From Mesorhizobium sp. B2-1-1 (GTDB lineage Bacteria; Pseudomonadota; Alphaproteobacteria; Rhizobiales; Rhizobiaceae), in contig NZ_CP083954.1 of NCBI RefSeq assembly GCF_006442975.2, forward strand, positions 434,001 through 498,000: 64,000 bases of DNA, written 5' to 3'. Positions 34,347 to 44,481 of the stretch are shown in pieces; the stretch's first letter is position 1; each line of letters starts with the position of its first letter. The translations under genes and the position numbers were made by a program. The notes beneath the pieces are model-generated. The model was not told the DNA's origin. It made no database searches and saw only the letters and a list, made by a program, of their open reading frames with translations.

Positions 34347-34757
34347 TCAGCCTTTCCAGCCGGTAAACAGCAGGATGCAGACAACGATCAATGAAAGCAG
34401 CACTCCCCATGGGCGAACTGCCGCTTCGGCGCCTTGGCTGTAGCGAAGATAGAAATTGATCAGCGCCAGAACGACGGCGGTCAAATTGCCGACCATGTGG
34501 TACCAGGCGTCCGTCAGGGCGCGGATGCGCGGCTCGCTCAGGAAATCGATAAAGCCGGCAATCGCCGCCAGGAGAGCCATGACGATGGCTGCTCCAATCA
34601 GCCACATCGACGCGCGTGCCCAAAAGGCGTCGGCAGTCCCCCAGAACATCAAATCGGTGAGAAACGCGCCGACAAGGAACGCGACAGGAAAGGGAATGAG
34701 CATCGGATGGATGGGATGACCTCCCACCTTGGCGGTGCTTAGCGGATTCGCGGCCAT
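34347..34757 (-). CDS. DUF2231 membrane protein under an EcfG-type promoter
   Basis: A 136-residue membrane protein of the DUF2231 family. VGGHPIHPMLIPFPVAFLVGAFLTD occurs near residues 10-34, with four hydrophobic segments (24-40, 52-72, 88-105, 115-132). The HPIHP motif may bind heme or metal; this is not established. The start at 34757 follows GGAGG. A general-stress promoter lies 32 bp upstream (34789-34813), so it is likely part of the stress response. Confidence 0.85.
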   Translation of the reverse strand: MAANPLSTAKVGGHPIHPMLIPFPVAFLVGAFLTDLMFWGTADAFWARASMWLIGAAIVMALLAAIAGFIDFLSEPRIRALTDAWYHMVGNLTAVVLALINFYLRYSQGAEAAVRPWGVLLSLIVVCILLFTGWKG

Positions 34758-34788
34758 GACAATGCCTCCGAATAGAAAAGCTTTGAAC

Positions 34789-34813
34789 AACGCCCAGATA
34801 AGGGTTTCGTTCC
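34789..34813 (-). promoter_or_regulatory. EcfG (general stress sigma) promoter
   Basis: On the minus strand GGAAC (34813-34809), a 16-bp spacer and CGTT (34792-34789) match the alphaproteobacterial EcfG consensus GGAAC-N16/17-CGTT. The -10 lies 32 bp from the DUF2231 start. The remaining 34814-34988 gap shows nothing else. Confidence 0.7.
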
Positions 34814-34988
34814 AATCCGGATGGAAGCTCGCAAGACCGTTTTCGCGATGCCGCCCCCCTTTTGCACTCAAGTCACTTGGGGCCGCACAGATACGGCCGA
34901 CAACAGATCGAGCGGAATTGCGGGGCGGGCGAGATAGAGCGGCGTTATCTTTCGACGGCCACGGCGGACGGCGGCTTTTTGCCCCTGA

Positions 34989-35987
34989 CTATTCCGCCGC
35001 TGCCCCGGCGATGCTCTTGCGGCTGGCGTCGACCATGCGCCGCCGCGCGCGGAACACGCCCCACTGCTGGTCGATCAGCACGCCGATGAGGATGACGCCG
35101 CCCATCACCGCGAAGTTGAGCGAGGACGGGATGCCGAGCAGATTGACGAGGTTCTGCAGCTCCTGCAGCAGCACGGTGCCGAGGATGACGCCGATCAGCG
35201 AGCCCTCGCCGCCGCGCAGCGAGAAGCCGCCGAGCACGGCCGCGGCAATGGCGTAAAGCTCGTAGAACTGGCCGTGGCTGGCCGGCGAGATGGATCGCGT
35301 GTACATGGCGAAATAGATCGCCGACAGCGCCGTCAGTACCCCGCAGATGACGTAGGCGGCCATGACGACACGCCCGGTGCGGATGCCGGAATATTTCGCC
35401 GCCTCCTCGTTCTTGCCGATGGCGTAGAGATAGCGGCCGAACACCGAGCGGTGCAGCACCACCCACATGACGATGGCGATGACGATCAGGGCGAAGAAGG
35501 AGTTCGGCACGCCCCAGGAGCGGCCGGCGGTCAAGAATTCGAGCTCCGGGAAATTCTGGCCGAAGGCGAAGCCGGCGGTGCCGTCGGCGGTGTAGAAGCG
35601 GGCGACGCCGCGATAGATCAAAAGGCCGCACAAGGTCACCACGAAGGGCTGCAATTTGAGCCGCGTGATCAGCCAGCCATGCGCCAGGCCGATGATGGCA
35701 CCGAGCACCAGGATGAGCACGAAGGCCAGCGGCCATTCCATACCGCGCACGGCGATGAAGTCGATGAAAAGCGTTCCCAGCAGCGCCACCAGCGAGCCGA
35801 CCGACAATTCGATGCCGCCGGTGATGATGACGAAGGCCTGGCCGATCGACAGGATGCCGAACAGTCCGATCAGGTTCGAGGTGTTGGCGAGATTGATAGG
35901 CAGCAGGAAGCGCGGATTGATGATGGCGACGATGGCGCCGACCACCAGGATCAGGATCAGCAGGCCGAGATCTTTCTTGCTCATCAT
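34989..35987 (-). CDS. Ribose-type ABC transporter permease (second sugar operon)
   Basis: A 332-residue BPD_transp_2 permease. The hallmarks are FVIITGGIELSVGSLVALLG near residues 52-71, AIGKNEEAAKYSGI near 198-211 and AAAVLGGFSLRGGEGSLIGVILGTV near 257-281, with about ten hydrophobic helices. It starts MMSKKDL after GGGGAGA; either Met may be used. Third gene of a minus-strand operon with a two-domain ATPase and a binding protein; only one permease gene is present. Confidence 0.92.
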   Translation of the reverse strand: MMSKKDLGLLILILVVGAIVAIINPRFLLPINLANTSNLIGLFGILSIGQAFVIITGGIELSVGSLVALLGTLFIDFIAVRGMEWPLAFVLILVLGAIIGLAHGWLITRLKLQPFVVTLCGLLIYRGVARFYTADGTAGFAFGQNFPELEFLTAGRSWGVPNSFFALIVIAIVMWVVLHRSVFGRYLYAIGKNEEAAKYSGIRTGRVVMAAYVICGVLTALSAIYFAMYTRSISPASHGQFYELYAIAAAVLGGFSLRGGEGSLIGVILGTVLLQELQNLVNLLGIPSSLNFAVMGGVILIGVLIDQQWGVFRARRRMVDASRKSIAGAAAE

Positions 35988-36034
35988 CTTCTCCCCAATG
36001 CCGGCCCGAGCGCTTCCGCGGCGCGGCGGCAGAA

Positions 36035-37576
<1,542 letters not shown>

Positions 37577-37689
37577 GCCTGACAGCGTTGGCGGGCCGAC
37601 CTCTTGGCAGACTGACTGGCCTCGAAGGCTTCGTCAATGCGAGAGCAGCCGGCCCAAGCGACGTTGAGCCGGCTGAACTGCCTTCGGTC

Positions 37690-38652
37690 TTAGTTTCCAG
37701 CCATCGCCTTCAGATTGGCGGCGTAGGCGTCGACGTCATCCTTGCCGATGATCTTGGTCGGGATGATGATGAGGCCGTCGGCCGGGATGCCCGACTTGTC
37801 GCCCTTGAGATAGGATGCCATCAGCTTCATGCCCTGATAGGCCCACTCGAAGGGCTGCTGCACGACGGTGGCGGCAATGGTGCCTTCCTTGACGCCGCCC
37901 AGGGTGATCGGATCGTCATCGAAGCCGACGACGGTGATCGAGCCGAGCTTGCCGGCATCGCGCAGCGCTTCATAGATGCGCGGCGTGTTGTAGGAGTAGA
38001 AGCCGACCATGCAGGTGACGTCGGGGCTGGCGACCAGCGCGTCCTCGACATTCTTCTTGGCGCGGGCCTGGTCGATGTCGTCGCCGCGCACGTCGACGAG
38101 CTCGATCTTGGTGCCGGCCAGGCCATCCTTCATGCCCTGGATGCGCTCCTTGGCATTGTCGGCGCCGAGCAGGCCGACGAAGCCGAGGCACTTGCCGCCG
38201 TCTGGCATCGCCTTCTTGGCGATTTCGGCCGCCTGCTTGCCGGCATCGACATTGGACGAACCGATATAGGCGACGCGCTTGGTCTGCGGAGCGTCGCTGT
38301 CGGTGGTGAACAGCGCCGTTTCCGAGGCGATCTTGTTCAGCCCGTCGGTCGAGGTCTTGGGATCGACGGCCGAAACCATGATGCCCTTGACGCCGGCGGT
38401 GACCAGATCGTCCATCAGCCGCTGCTGGATGGCGACCGAGGACTGCTCGGGATATTTCAGCTCGAGATTGTAGTCGGGCAGTTCGCCCTGCGCCTTCTTG
38501 ACGCCGGCTTCGGCCGCCTTCCAGAAGTCGGAAGCGCCGTTGACGACGAAGGCCAGCGTCGGCTTGTCGTCGGCGCGCGCGATCGTGCTCGCCGTCAGGC
38601 CAAGCAGCAGCGCCGCGGTGGCCACGGATGCATTGCGTATCAAGGATTTCAT
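37690..38652 (-). CDS. Ribose-type ABC transporter substrate-binding protein (second sugar operon)
   Basis: A 320-residue periplasmic protein with signal peptide MKSLIRNASVATAALLLGLT ending near ARA at residue 26. Cluster-2 features are AFVVNGASDFWKAAEAGVKKA near 33-53, GIMVSAVDPKTS near 93-104, YIGSSNVDAGKQAAE near 128-142 and VVGFDDDPITLGGVKEGTIAATVVQQP near 233-259. It is a different subgroup from the inositol-type protein at 14330, with no clue to the sugar. The start at 38652 follows GGGAGG; a 4-nt-loop hairpin lies just upstream. Confidence 0.9.
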   Translation of the reverse strand: MKSLIRNASVATAALLLGLTASTIARADDKPTLAFVVNGASDFWKAAEAGVKKAQGELPDYNLELKYPEQSSVAIQQRLMDDLVTAGVKGIMVSAVDPKTSTDGLNKIASETALFTTDSDAPQTKRVAYIGSSNVDAGKQAAEIAKKAMPDGGKCLGFVGLLGADNAKERIQGMKDGLAGTKIELVDVRGDDIDQARAKKNVEDALVASPDVTCMVGFYSYNTPRIYEALRDAGKLGSITVVGFDDDPITLGGVKEGTIAATVVQQPFEWAYQGMKLMASYLKGDKSGIPADGLIIIPTKIIGKDDVDAYAANLKAMAGN

Positions 38653-38669
38653 GTTCAACCTCCCGTTTT

Positions 38670-38689
38670 GGCCGGTCGTCGGACCGGCC
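38670..38689 (-). promoter_or_regulatory. Hairpin in the 5' leader of the second binding-protein gene
   Basis: Perfect 8-bp arms GGCCGGTC/GACCGGCC around a 4-nt loop, 17 bp before the start codon and directly upstream of the ribosome-binding site. It is likely to affect message stability or translation. No T-run follows. Confidence 0.45.
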
Positions 38690-38831
38690 GATCCTGCACT
38701 TGTCTGATTTGCCGTTCGCGGCTTGGACGCCCTCCTCCTCAAGGGTTCCCGGCACTGAAGATGGCGTCGTTCCAGCCACGGCGACGGACTTTAGAGACTC
38801 ATCCCCCGTTCGTAAATAGTCCGATTTGTCT

Positions 38832-38846
38832 GACATATCACATGTC
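38832..38846. promoter_or_regulatory. Candidate operator between the second ABC operon and its LacI regulator
   Basis: GACAT-ATCAC-ATGTC is a palindrome with 5-bp arms in the 550-bp gap 38653-39202. The gap also holds two GTATTAGT copies (38952-38959 and 38965-38972) and an AT-rich stretch near 39110-39145. No gene was seen in it. Confidence 0.4.
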
Positions 38847-39202
38847 CGCGACAAGGCTTCGCGGGGCACTATCCGCTTGCCATCGGGCCATTCGCATGCA
38901 CCGCGCCCCAGGGAAAACGGACGCGACGGACAGACGTTACAGCGCATTTTCGTATTAGTAAACGGTATTAGTTGCGTTCGATGGCGACCGCGCCGGCGGT
39001 GACGCCGTTGGCTTTGCCGAGAACGCAAGGGTTTGGCGCAAAAGGGATAATCGGCTCATATGCTGTGATTTTAAGCTGCCCGAGCCCCTTAGCCAGTAGA
39101 CCGGTCGCCTGCTAATAGATATAAGTCAGCCGATATTTCTATAAACCGGCGCGGCCTTGATGGTCGCCGGGCAGGCCGGACAGGCCGGGGAACACGAACA
39201 GC

Positions 39203-40297
39203 ATGAGTGAGACCACCGATATCGCGACGGCAAGGCGCCGCAAGGCGCCGGTGAAGCCCAAGGGCCGGGTCACCATGACCGACATTGCGCGCGCCGCCGG
39301 CTGCTCGCAGGCGACTGTTTCCTTCGTGCTCAACAATTCGCCTGGCATAAAACTGTCGCGGCAGACGCGCGAGCGGGTGATCGAGGCGGCGCGCGCGCTG
39401 GGCTATAGTGCGCCGGCCTTTTCGGCACTGAAGGCGCCGGCCAGCGCCTTCGACGGGCTGGACGGGGTGATCGGCTTCGCTGTCGACCAGCTCGCCACCA
39501 GCCCGGAAGCCGTCGTCGCCATCGAGGGCGCGCGCCAGGCCTCGTGGAACGCCGGCAACGTGCTTCTGGTGGCGCAGACCATGGGCGACGCCGTGATGGA
39601 GCCGCGCGCCATAGAGGCGCTGACCAGGCGGGGCATTTCGGCGCTGATCTACATGACCATCTTCACCCGCGAGATCACGGCGCCCGACTTCCTCTACAGC
39701 CTCGACATCCCGGTGATCCTGCTCAACTGCTACACGTCGGATTACGCCTTCCCCGCCGTGGTGCCCTCCGAGATCGCCGGCGGCCAGAGCTCCACCCGGC
39801 ACTTGATCAGCCACGGCCACCGCCGCATCGCCACCATCACCGGCGAGCCCTGGATGCAGGCGGCGCAGGACCGCCTGAAAGGCTACCGCCGCGCTCTTGC
39901 CACTGCCGACATCCCTTTCGATCCCGAACTGGTGGTCGAGGGCGACTGGTCGGCAAGTGCCGGCTATGCCGCGACCGTCAAGCTCCTGGCGCTGAAGGAC
40001 CGCCCGACCGCCATCTTCTGCCAGAACGACCGCACCGCGATCGGCTGCTACGAAGCGCTGAAGGAAGCCGGCCTGCACATCCCGCAGGACATCTCCGTGG
40101 TCGGCTACGACGACGAGGAAATCGCCAGGCATCTGTTCCCGCCGCTGACCACCTCGATCCTGCCGCATATGGCGATGGGCCAATGGGCGATCGAACAGCT
40201 CGAAGCGCCAGCGACGGTGGGACGGGGGCGCTATCCCATCACCAAGCTGGAATGTCCGCTGGTGGAGAGGGAGAGCGTGCGGGCCGTGGCAGGCTGA
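39203..40297 (+). CDS. LacI-family transcriptional regulator of the second sugar operon
   Basis: The 364-residue protein has a basic N-terminal extension, then a LacI helix-turn-helix (VTMTDIARAAGCSQATVSFVLNNSPGIKLSRQTRERV) near residues 23-59 and a sugar-binding sensor domain (HGHRRIATITGEPWMQAAQDRLKGYRRAL; DRPTAIFCQNDRTAIGCYEALKEAGLHIPQDISVVGYDD). It is divergent from the ABC operon, so it most likely represses it. The 360-bp gap that follows (40298-40657) contains only a CCGGCGC/GCGCCGG stem at 40337-40355. Confidence 0.9.
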   Translation: MSETTDIATARRRKAPVKPKGRVTMTDIARAAGCSQATVSFVLNNSPGIKLSRQTRERVIEAARALGYSAPAFSALKAPASAFDGLDGVIGFAVDQLATSPEAVVAIEGARQASWNAGNVLLVAQTMGDAVMEPRAIEALTRRGISALIYMTIFTREITAPDFLYSLDIPVILLNCYTSDYAFPAVVPSEIAGGQSSTRHLISHGHRRIATITGEPWMQAAQDRLKGYRRALATADIPFDPELVVEGDWSASAGYAATVKLLALKDRPTAIFCQNDRTAIGCYEALKEAGLHIPQDISVVGYDDEEIARHLFPPLTTSILPHMAMGQWAIEQLEAPATVGRGRYPITKLECPLVERESVRAVAG

Positions 40298-40657
40298 CCG
40301 ACCCGGCCGACAAGGCAAGCATTTGGGCGATGAAAACCGGCGCCGCGAGCGCCGGCAGGCCACGGACTTTCCCGTCGGACTTTCCCGCTGCCGGGGCCAG
40401 CCAGGCATGCCCTTTCAATTGGCACAGCAAGCGGTCGGGCGCCGGCCCCGAGGCCGCGAAGGCGTGAAAAATGCCGGCCAGCGACGCCGCGAGAGCCCGA
40501 TTGCGCCAAGATTCGAGGACATTTGTTCCAAGCGCGGCGTGTTGGTTGAACAGATTGGGTTGCAGGCATAGCCTTGCGTCGTCCACCGGGGCTCGCCTCG
40601 AGCTTGCGGGGGCAACAGGCGGCGGATCGCGGCGTGCCGCTGATCGAGGAGACGAAC

Positions 40658-42259
40658 ATGCAGCTCGAACAATCCCTTGCCGGCATGCGCCGGCGCGACC
40701 TTCTCAAAATGATCGGCATTACGGCGGGCAGCGCCGCAATGTACCAGGCCATGACCAGCATGGGGCTGGCGGCAGAGTCCGATTACAAGGGACCGATCAA
40801 GCTCGAAGGCGACCCGAAGGGCGCTTCGGTGCTCGTCCTGGGCGCCGGCCTGGCCGGCATGCTGGCGGCCTTGGAACTGCGCCAGGCCGGCTACAAGGTG
40901 AAGATCCTCGAATACAATGCCCGCGCCGGCGGCCGCAACTGGACGATACGCGGCGGCGACACCGTTACCGAACTCGGCGGCTACACGCAGAAATGCGAGT
41001 TCGACGAGGGGCTCTACCTCAATCCCGGCCCCTGGCGCATCCCTTACCATCACAACGGGCTGTTGGCCTACTGCCGGAGGCTCGGGGTGACGCTGGAGCC
41101 GTTCCAGCAGACCAATCACAACGCCCTGCTGCACTCGACCGAGGCCTTCGGCGGCAAGCCCAAGCGCGTGCGCGAGATCGAGACCGACTTCAAGGGCCAC
41201 ACGTCGGAGTTGCTGGCCAAGGTGGCCAAGAAGGGCCAGTTGGAAGGGCTCGTCTCCAAGGAGGACCAGGAGGTGCTGCTCGAGGCGCTGCAGTCCTGGG
41301 GCGCGCTGGACAAGGACTACAGCTACAAATCCAGCCTCGCGACCGCCGAATTCCGCGGCTACGAGAAGGAGCCGGGCGGCGGCATCGGCGCCGAGCCGGT
41401 GGCGGGTCAGATCATCGGCGCGTCCGACGTGCTGAATTCGCGCCTGTGGGGCAGCCTCGCCAACTTCTCGCTCTACGAATTCCAGACCACCATGTTCCAG
41501 CCGGTCGGCGGCATGGGCAGGATCGGCGAAGCCTTCGCCAAGCAGGTCGGCGGCCTCATCACCTACAATGCCAAGGTCACCAAGATCGCCCAGAACGACA
41601 AGGGCGTGACGGTGACCTATGAGGACGCGAAAAACCCCGGAACCGCCCAGGAGGCCAGCGCCGACTGGTGTGTGTGCACCATTCCGCTCACCATCCTCAG
41701 CCAGATCGAAATCCAGGTGGGCGGCGCCATGCAGGCGGCGATCGGGGCGGTGCCCTATGCGTCCTCGGTCAAGGTCGGCCTGCAGATGAAGCGCCGTTTC
41801 TGGGAGGAGGACGAATCGATCTTCGGCGGCGTCAGCTACACCAACCTGCCGATCTCGCAGATCTCCTACCCCAGCACCGGCTTCAACGCCGGCGGCAAGG
41901 GCGTGCTGCTCGGCTGCTACACATGGAACGGACCGAACTCCTACGAATTCACCGCCATGACCCCGCAGGAGCGCGTGCAGAAGGCGGTGGAATACGGCGC
42001 GCAGCTCCACCCGCAATACAAGCAGGAGTTCGAGACCGGCGTTTCCTGGGCATGGCACCGCTCGCCCTTCACCCTTGGCTGCGCGGGCGACTGGACCGAA
42101 GAGGCGCGCAAGGAGCATTACGACAATCTGTGCCAGATCGACGGCCGCATCGTGCTGGCCGGCGAGCATGCCTCCTACATTCCCGCCTGGCAGGAGGGCG
42201 CGATCCTGTCCTCGCTCAACGCCATCACCCGCCTGCACCAGCGCGTCATGCAGGGATGA
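40658..42259 (+). CDS. Tat-exported flavin amine oxidase/dehydrogenase
   Basis: A 533-residue flavoprotein. It starts with a twin-arginine-type signal (RRRDLLKMIGITAGSAA at residues 11-27), so it should be exported folded. VLVLGAGLAGMLAALELRQAGYKV near residues 60-83 and ARAGGRNWTIRGG near 90-102 bind FAD. IVLAGEHASYIPAWQEGAI near 502-520 is the C-terminal FAD/substrate site of monoamine oxidases. The next genes encode an exported cytochrome c and an exported RidA protein. This suggests that it passes electrons to cytochrome c rather than O2, as described for the related nicotine oxidoreductase NicA2. The amine is unknown. Confidence 0.87.
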   Translation: MQLEQSLAGMRRRDLLKMIGITAGSAAMYQAMTSMGLAAESDYKGPIKLEGDPKGASVLVLGAGLAGMLAALELRQAGYKVKILEYNARAGGRNWTIRGGDTVTELGGYTQKCEFDEGLYLNPGPWRIPYHHNGLLAYCRRLGVTLEPFQQTNHNALLHSTEAFGGKPKRVREIETDFKGHTSELLAKVAKKGQLEGLVSKEDQEVLLEALQSWGALDKDYSYKSSLATAEFRGYEKEPGGGIGAEPVAGQIIGASDVLNSRLWGSLANFSLYEFQTTMFQPVGGMGRIGEAFAKQVGGLITYNAKVTKIAQNDKGVTVTYEDAKNPGTAQEASADWCVCTIPLTILSQIEIQVGGAMQAAIGAVPYASSVKVGLQMKRRFWEEDESIFGGVSYTNLPISQISYPSTGFNAGGKGVLLGCYTWNGPNSYEFTAMTPQERVQKAVEYGAQLHPQYKQEFETGVSWAWHRSPFTLGCAGDWTEEARKEHYDNLCQIDGRIVLAGEHASYIPAWQEGAILSSLNAITRLHQRVMQG

Positions 42260-42308
42260 GGCCATGCCGATTCCTTCGTTCACCCCGTATCCCGCGAGGC
42301 ATCCCATC

Positions 42309-42722
42309 ATGAGCAGCTCCTTCAAAAGACCCTGCGGTCTCATCGCCGCCATGGCTGCCGCCATGGCGTTCACGGCTCCCGGCGCGTTCGCCGATTCGGC
42401 CGGCGTCACGTTCAGCCAGGGCGATACTTTCACCGAAAAGGACGGCGCGGCGCTCTATGCCAATGTCTGCGCCGCCTGCCACCTGGACAAGGGGCAAGGC
42501 GCGGTCGGCGCCGGCCACTATCCGGCGCTGGCCAAGAACAAGAACCTGGAGACCGGCGGCTATCCCGTAAGCCTCGTCCTGCACGGGCAAAACGGCATGC
42601 CGCCGGTGGGGCAGATGATGAGCGACGACCAGGTCGCGGCCGTGGTCAACTATGTCAGGACGCATTTCGGCAACGACTACAAGGATGCCGTGACGGCGCA
42701 GGACGTGAAGGATGTCCGCTGA
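42309..42722 (+). CDS. Exported c-type cytochrome, partner of amine oxidase
   Basis: The 137-residue protein has a signal peptide (MSSSFKRPCGLIAAMAAAMA, cleavage near AFA-DS at residue 29), the heme-binding motif CAACH in ANVCAACHLDKGQG near residues 51-64, and a candidate axial Met in GMPPVGQMMS near 96-105. A single class I heme domain. The start at 42309 is preferred because it gives a clean signal peptide; 42264 is possible. It is 49 bp after the amine oxidase and the likely electron acceptor. Confidence 0.88.
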   Translation: MSSSFKRPCGLIAAMAAAMAFTAPGAFADSAGVTFSQGDTFTEKDGAALYANVCAACHLDKGQGAVGAGHYPALAKNKNLETGGYPVSLVLHGQNGMPPVGQMMSDDQVAAVVNYVRTHFGNDYKDAVTAQDVKDVR

Positions 42723-42812
42723 GTGGCGGATGTCGCCCGCACATGCGGCAACGCAAACCGCGCGGCGGGCATTCCGGCGCTCGCCGCCCTCTCGAATGGA
42801 AGGAAACGGGTC

Positions 42813-43325
42813 ATGAAATCATCGATCGGGAAATCATGGATCGGGGCCGCCGTGCTGGCGGCGGGAATGCTGGCCGCCGGCGCGGCCTTGGCCGACGACG
42901 TCGTTCGCCACAAGATTCCGAATTCGGATTTTCCGATCCTGCGCGCCGTCGAGGTGCCGGCCGGCAAGACCACGGTCTATCTCAGCGGCGCCGTGCCGTC
43001 GGTCATCGACGAGAAGGCGGACAAGGCGACGGTCGCCGCCTATGGCGACACCGAGGCCCAGACCGGCTCGGTGCTGAAGTCGATCGACAAGACGCTGGCC
43101 GATCTCGGCCTGAAGATGGGCGACGTCGTCAAGATGCAGGTCTTCCTGGTCGGCGATCCCGCCAAGGGCGGCAAGATGGATTTCGCCGGTTTCATGAAAG
43201 GCTACACGAAGTTTTTCGGGACCAAGGACCAGCCGAACCTGCCGACGCGTTCGGTGGTGCAGGTCGCGGGCCTTGCCGGCCCCGGCTTCCTGGTCGAAAT
43301 CGAAGTGACCGCCGTGCGGCCCTGA
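42813..43325 (+). CDS. Exported RidA/YjgF-family protein
   Basis: The 170-residue protein has a signal peptide ending GAALA near residue 27, followed by a RidA-type fold: VYLSGAVPSV near 49-58, TGSVLKSIDKTLADLGLKMGDVVKMQVFLVGD near 84-115 and PTRSVVQVAGLAGPGFLVEIEVTAVRP at the C-terminus. The usual RidA Arg is present in PTRSVVQV. Cytoplasmic RidA hydrolyses reactive imines and enamines; a secreted form next to an amine dehydrogenase would act on imine products in the periplasm. That link is inference. Confidence 0.87.
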   Translation: MKSSIGKSWIGAAVLAAGMLAAGAALADDVVRHKIPNSDFPILRAVEVPAGKTTVYLSGAVPSVIDEKADKATVAAYGDTEAQTGSVLKSIDKTLADLGLKMGDVVKMQVFLVGDPAKGGKMDFAGFMKGYTKFFGTKDQPNLPTRSVVQVAGLAGPGFLVEIEVTAVRP

Positions 43326-43543
43326 AGCCGGGGCGTTCGGCCAGCCCGTCGAGCCAGGATGCCGAACGGGCTGGCGAGGCGCGGATCTGGCGGGCCGCGA
43401 ACCGGGGCGGCTGAAGCGGCCTCGCTCGCCCAGGCACCCACCGAAAGGCGGAGCCGGGCGATGTTGACCCGCCAGTGAGGGCTAAACCGCGCGGAGCCCA
43501 CGCCCATGCACTAGCCATTCGTCGAAGGCAGGTTGCGGGATCG

Positions 43544-43585
43544 CGGACGGAAAACCGCCTCACGCTTTTCCCGGAATTGCCCTAG
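43544..43585 (+). repeat. Dispersed intergenic repeat, family A copy 3 (partial)
   Basis: The blocks GGACGGAAAACCGCCTCACG and TTTTCCCGGAATTGCCCTAG match the right half of the element at 20765-20867. It lies between the RidA gene and a methyltransferase. The rest of 43326-43614 shows no gene. Confidence 0.55.
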
Positions 43586-43614
43586 CCTCGCCTCTTCAGC
43601 GCAGGGAGAGCGAG

Positions 43615-44415
43615 ATGACCTCAAGTTTCACCGTTCATGACGCCAGCGGATATGAGCAGCTCATGGGCCGCTGGAGCCGCAAGCTCGCGCCCAAATTCAT
43701 CGACTTCGCCGGGCTTGCCCGCGGCGAAAAGATCCTCGACGTCGGCTGCGGCACCGGCAGCCTGACATTCGAGCTGGCCAAATCCGCCGACCTCGCGGCG
43801 ATCGCGGCAATCGACTTTTCGCCCGTCTTCGTCGAGGCGGCGAAGCGGCGCAACACCGACCCGCGCATCGAGATCCAGCAAGCCGACGCCACCGCCTTGC
43901 CGTTCGCCGACGATGGTTTCGACCGCGCGCTGGCGCTGCTCGTGCTCCACTTCGTGCCGGAGGCCGGCAAGGCGGTGGGCGAGATGCGCCGCGTGGTGCG
44001 GCCGGGCGGCGTGGTGGCGGCCGTCGTGTGGGATCATCTCGGTGGCATGCCCGGCATGCGCATGATGATCGACACGGTGGCCGCGCTCAGCGAAGGCGGA
44101 CGCCAGATGCGCAGCCGCTATTGCTTCCAGCCGATGATGCAGCCGGGCGAAATGAAGCGGACTTTTGTCGAGCAGGACCTGGCCGACGTGACCGAAACCG
44201 AGCTGATGATCCGCATGGACTACCGGGACTTCGACGACTATTGGGCGCCGATAGCGGCCGGCGAAGGCCCGCTCGGCAAATACATGATGACGCTCGATCC
44301 AGCCGAGCGGACGCGCAGCGAGGCCGCCGTCCGCGATGCCTATGAGGCCGGCCGGCCGGATGGCGCGCGGTCGTTTGCGAACGTTGCCTGGGCTTGCAGG
44401 GGCGTGGTGCGGTAA
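43615..44415 (+). CDS. SAM-dependent class I methyltransferase
   Basis: The 266-residue protein of the UbiE/Methyltransf_11 type has motif I ILDVGCGTGSLTFELA near residues 38-53, an acidic loop AIDFSPVFVEAA near 63-74, ADATALPFADDGFDRALALLVLHFV near 84-108 and MRRVVRPGGVVAAVVWD near 122-138. The acceptor is unknown. Single gene with GGGAGAGCGAG before its start, convergent with the next gene. Confidence 0.9.
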   Translation: MTSSFTVHDASGYEQLMGRWSRKLAPKFIDFAGLARGEKILDVGCGTGSLTFELAKSADLAAIAAIDFSPVFVEAAKRRNTDPRIEIQQADATALPFADDGFDRALALLVLHFVPEAGKAVGEMRRVVRPGGVVAAVVWDHLGGMPGMRMMIDTVAALSEGGRQMRSRYCFQPMMQPGEMKRTFVEQDLADVTETELMIRMDYRDFDDYWAPIAAGEGPLGKYMMTLDPAERTRSEAAVRDAYEAGRPDGARSFANVAWACRGVVR

Positions 44416-44481
44416 GGGCGCCGAAGAACCGCCCATCCGCCATCTGCCGCCCAGGCCGGTCTCCATGAAGACGCACCGGCG

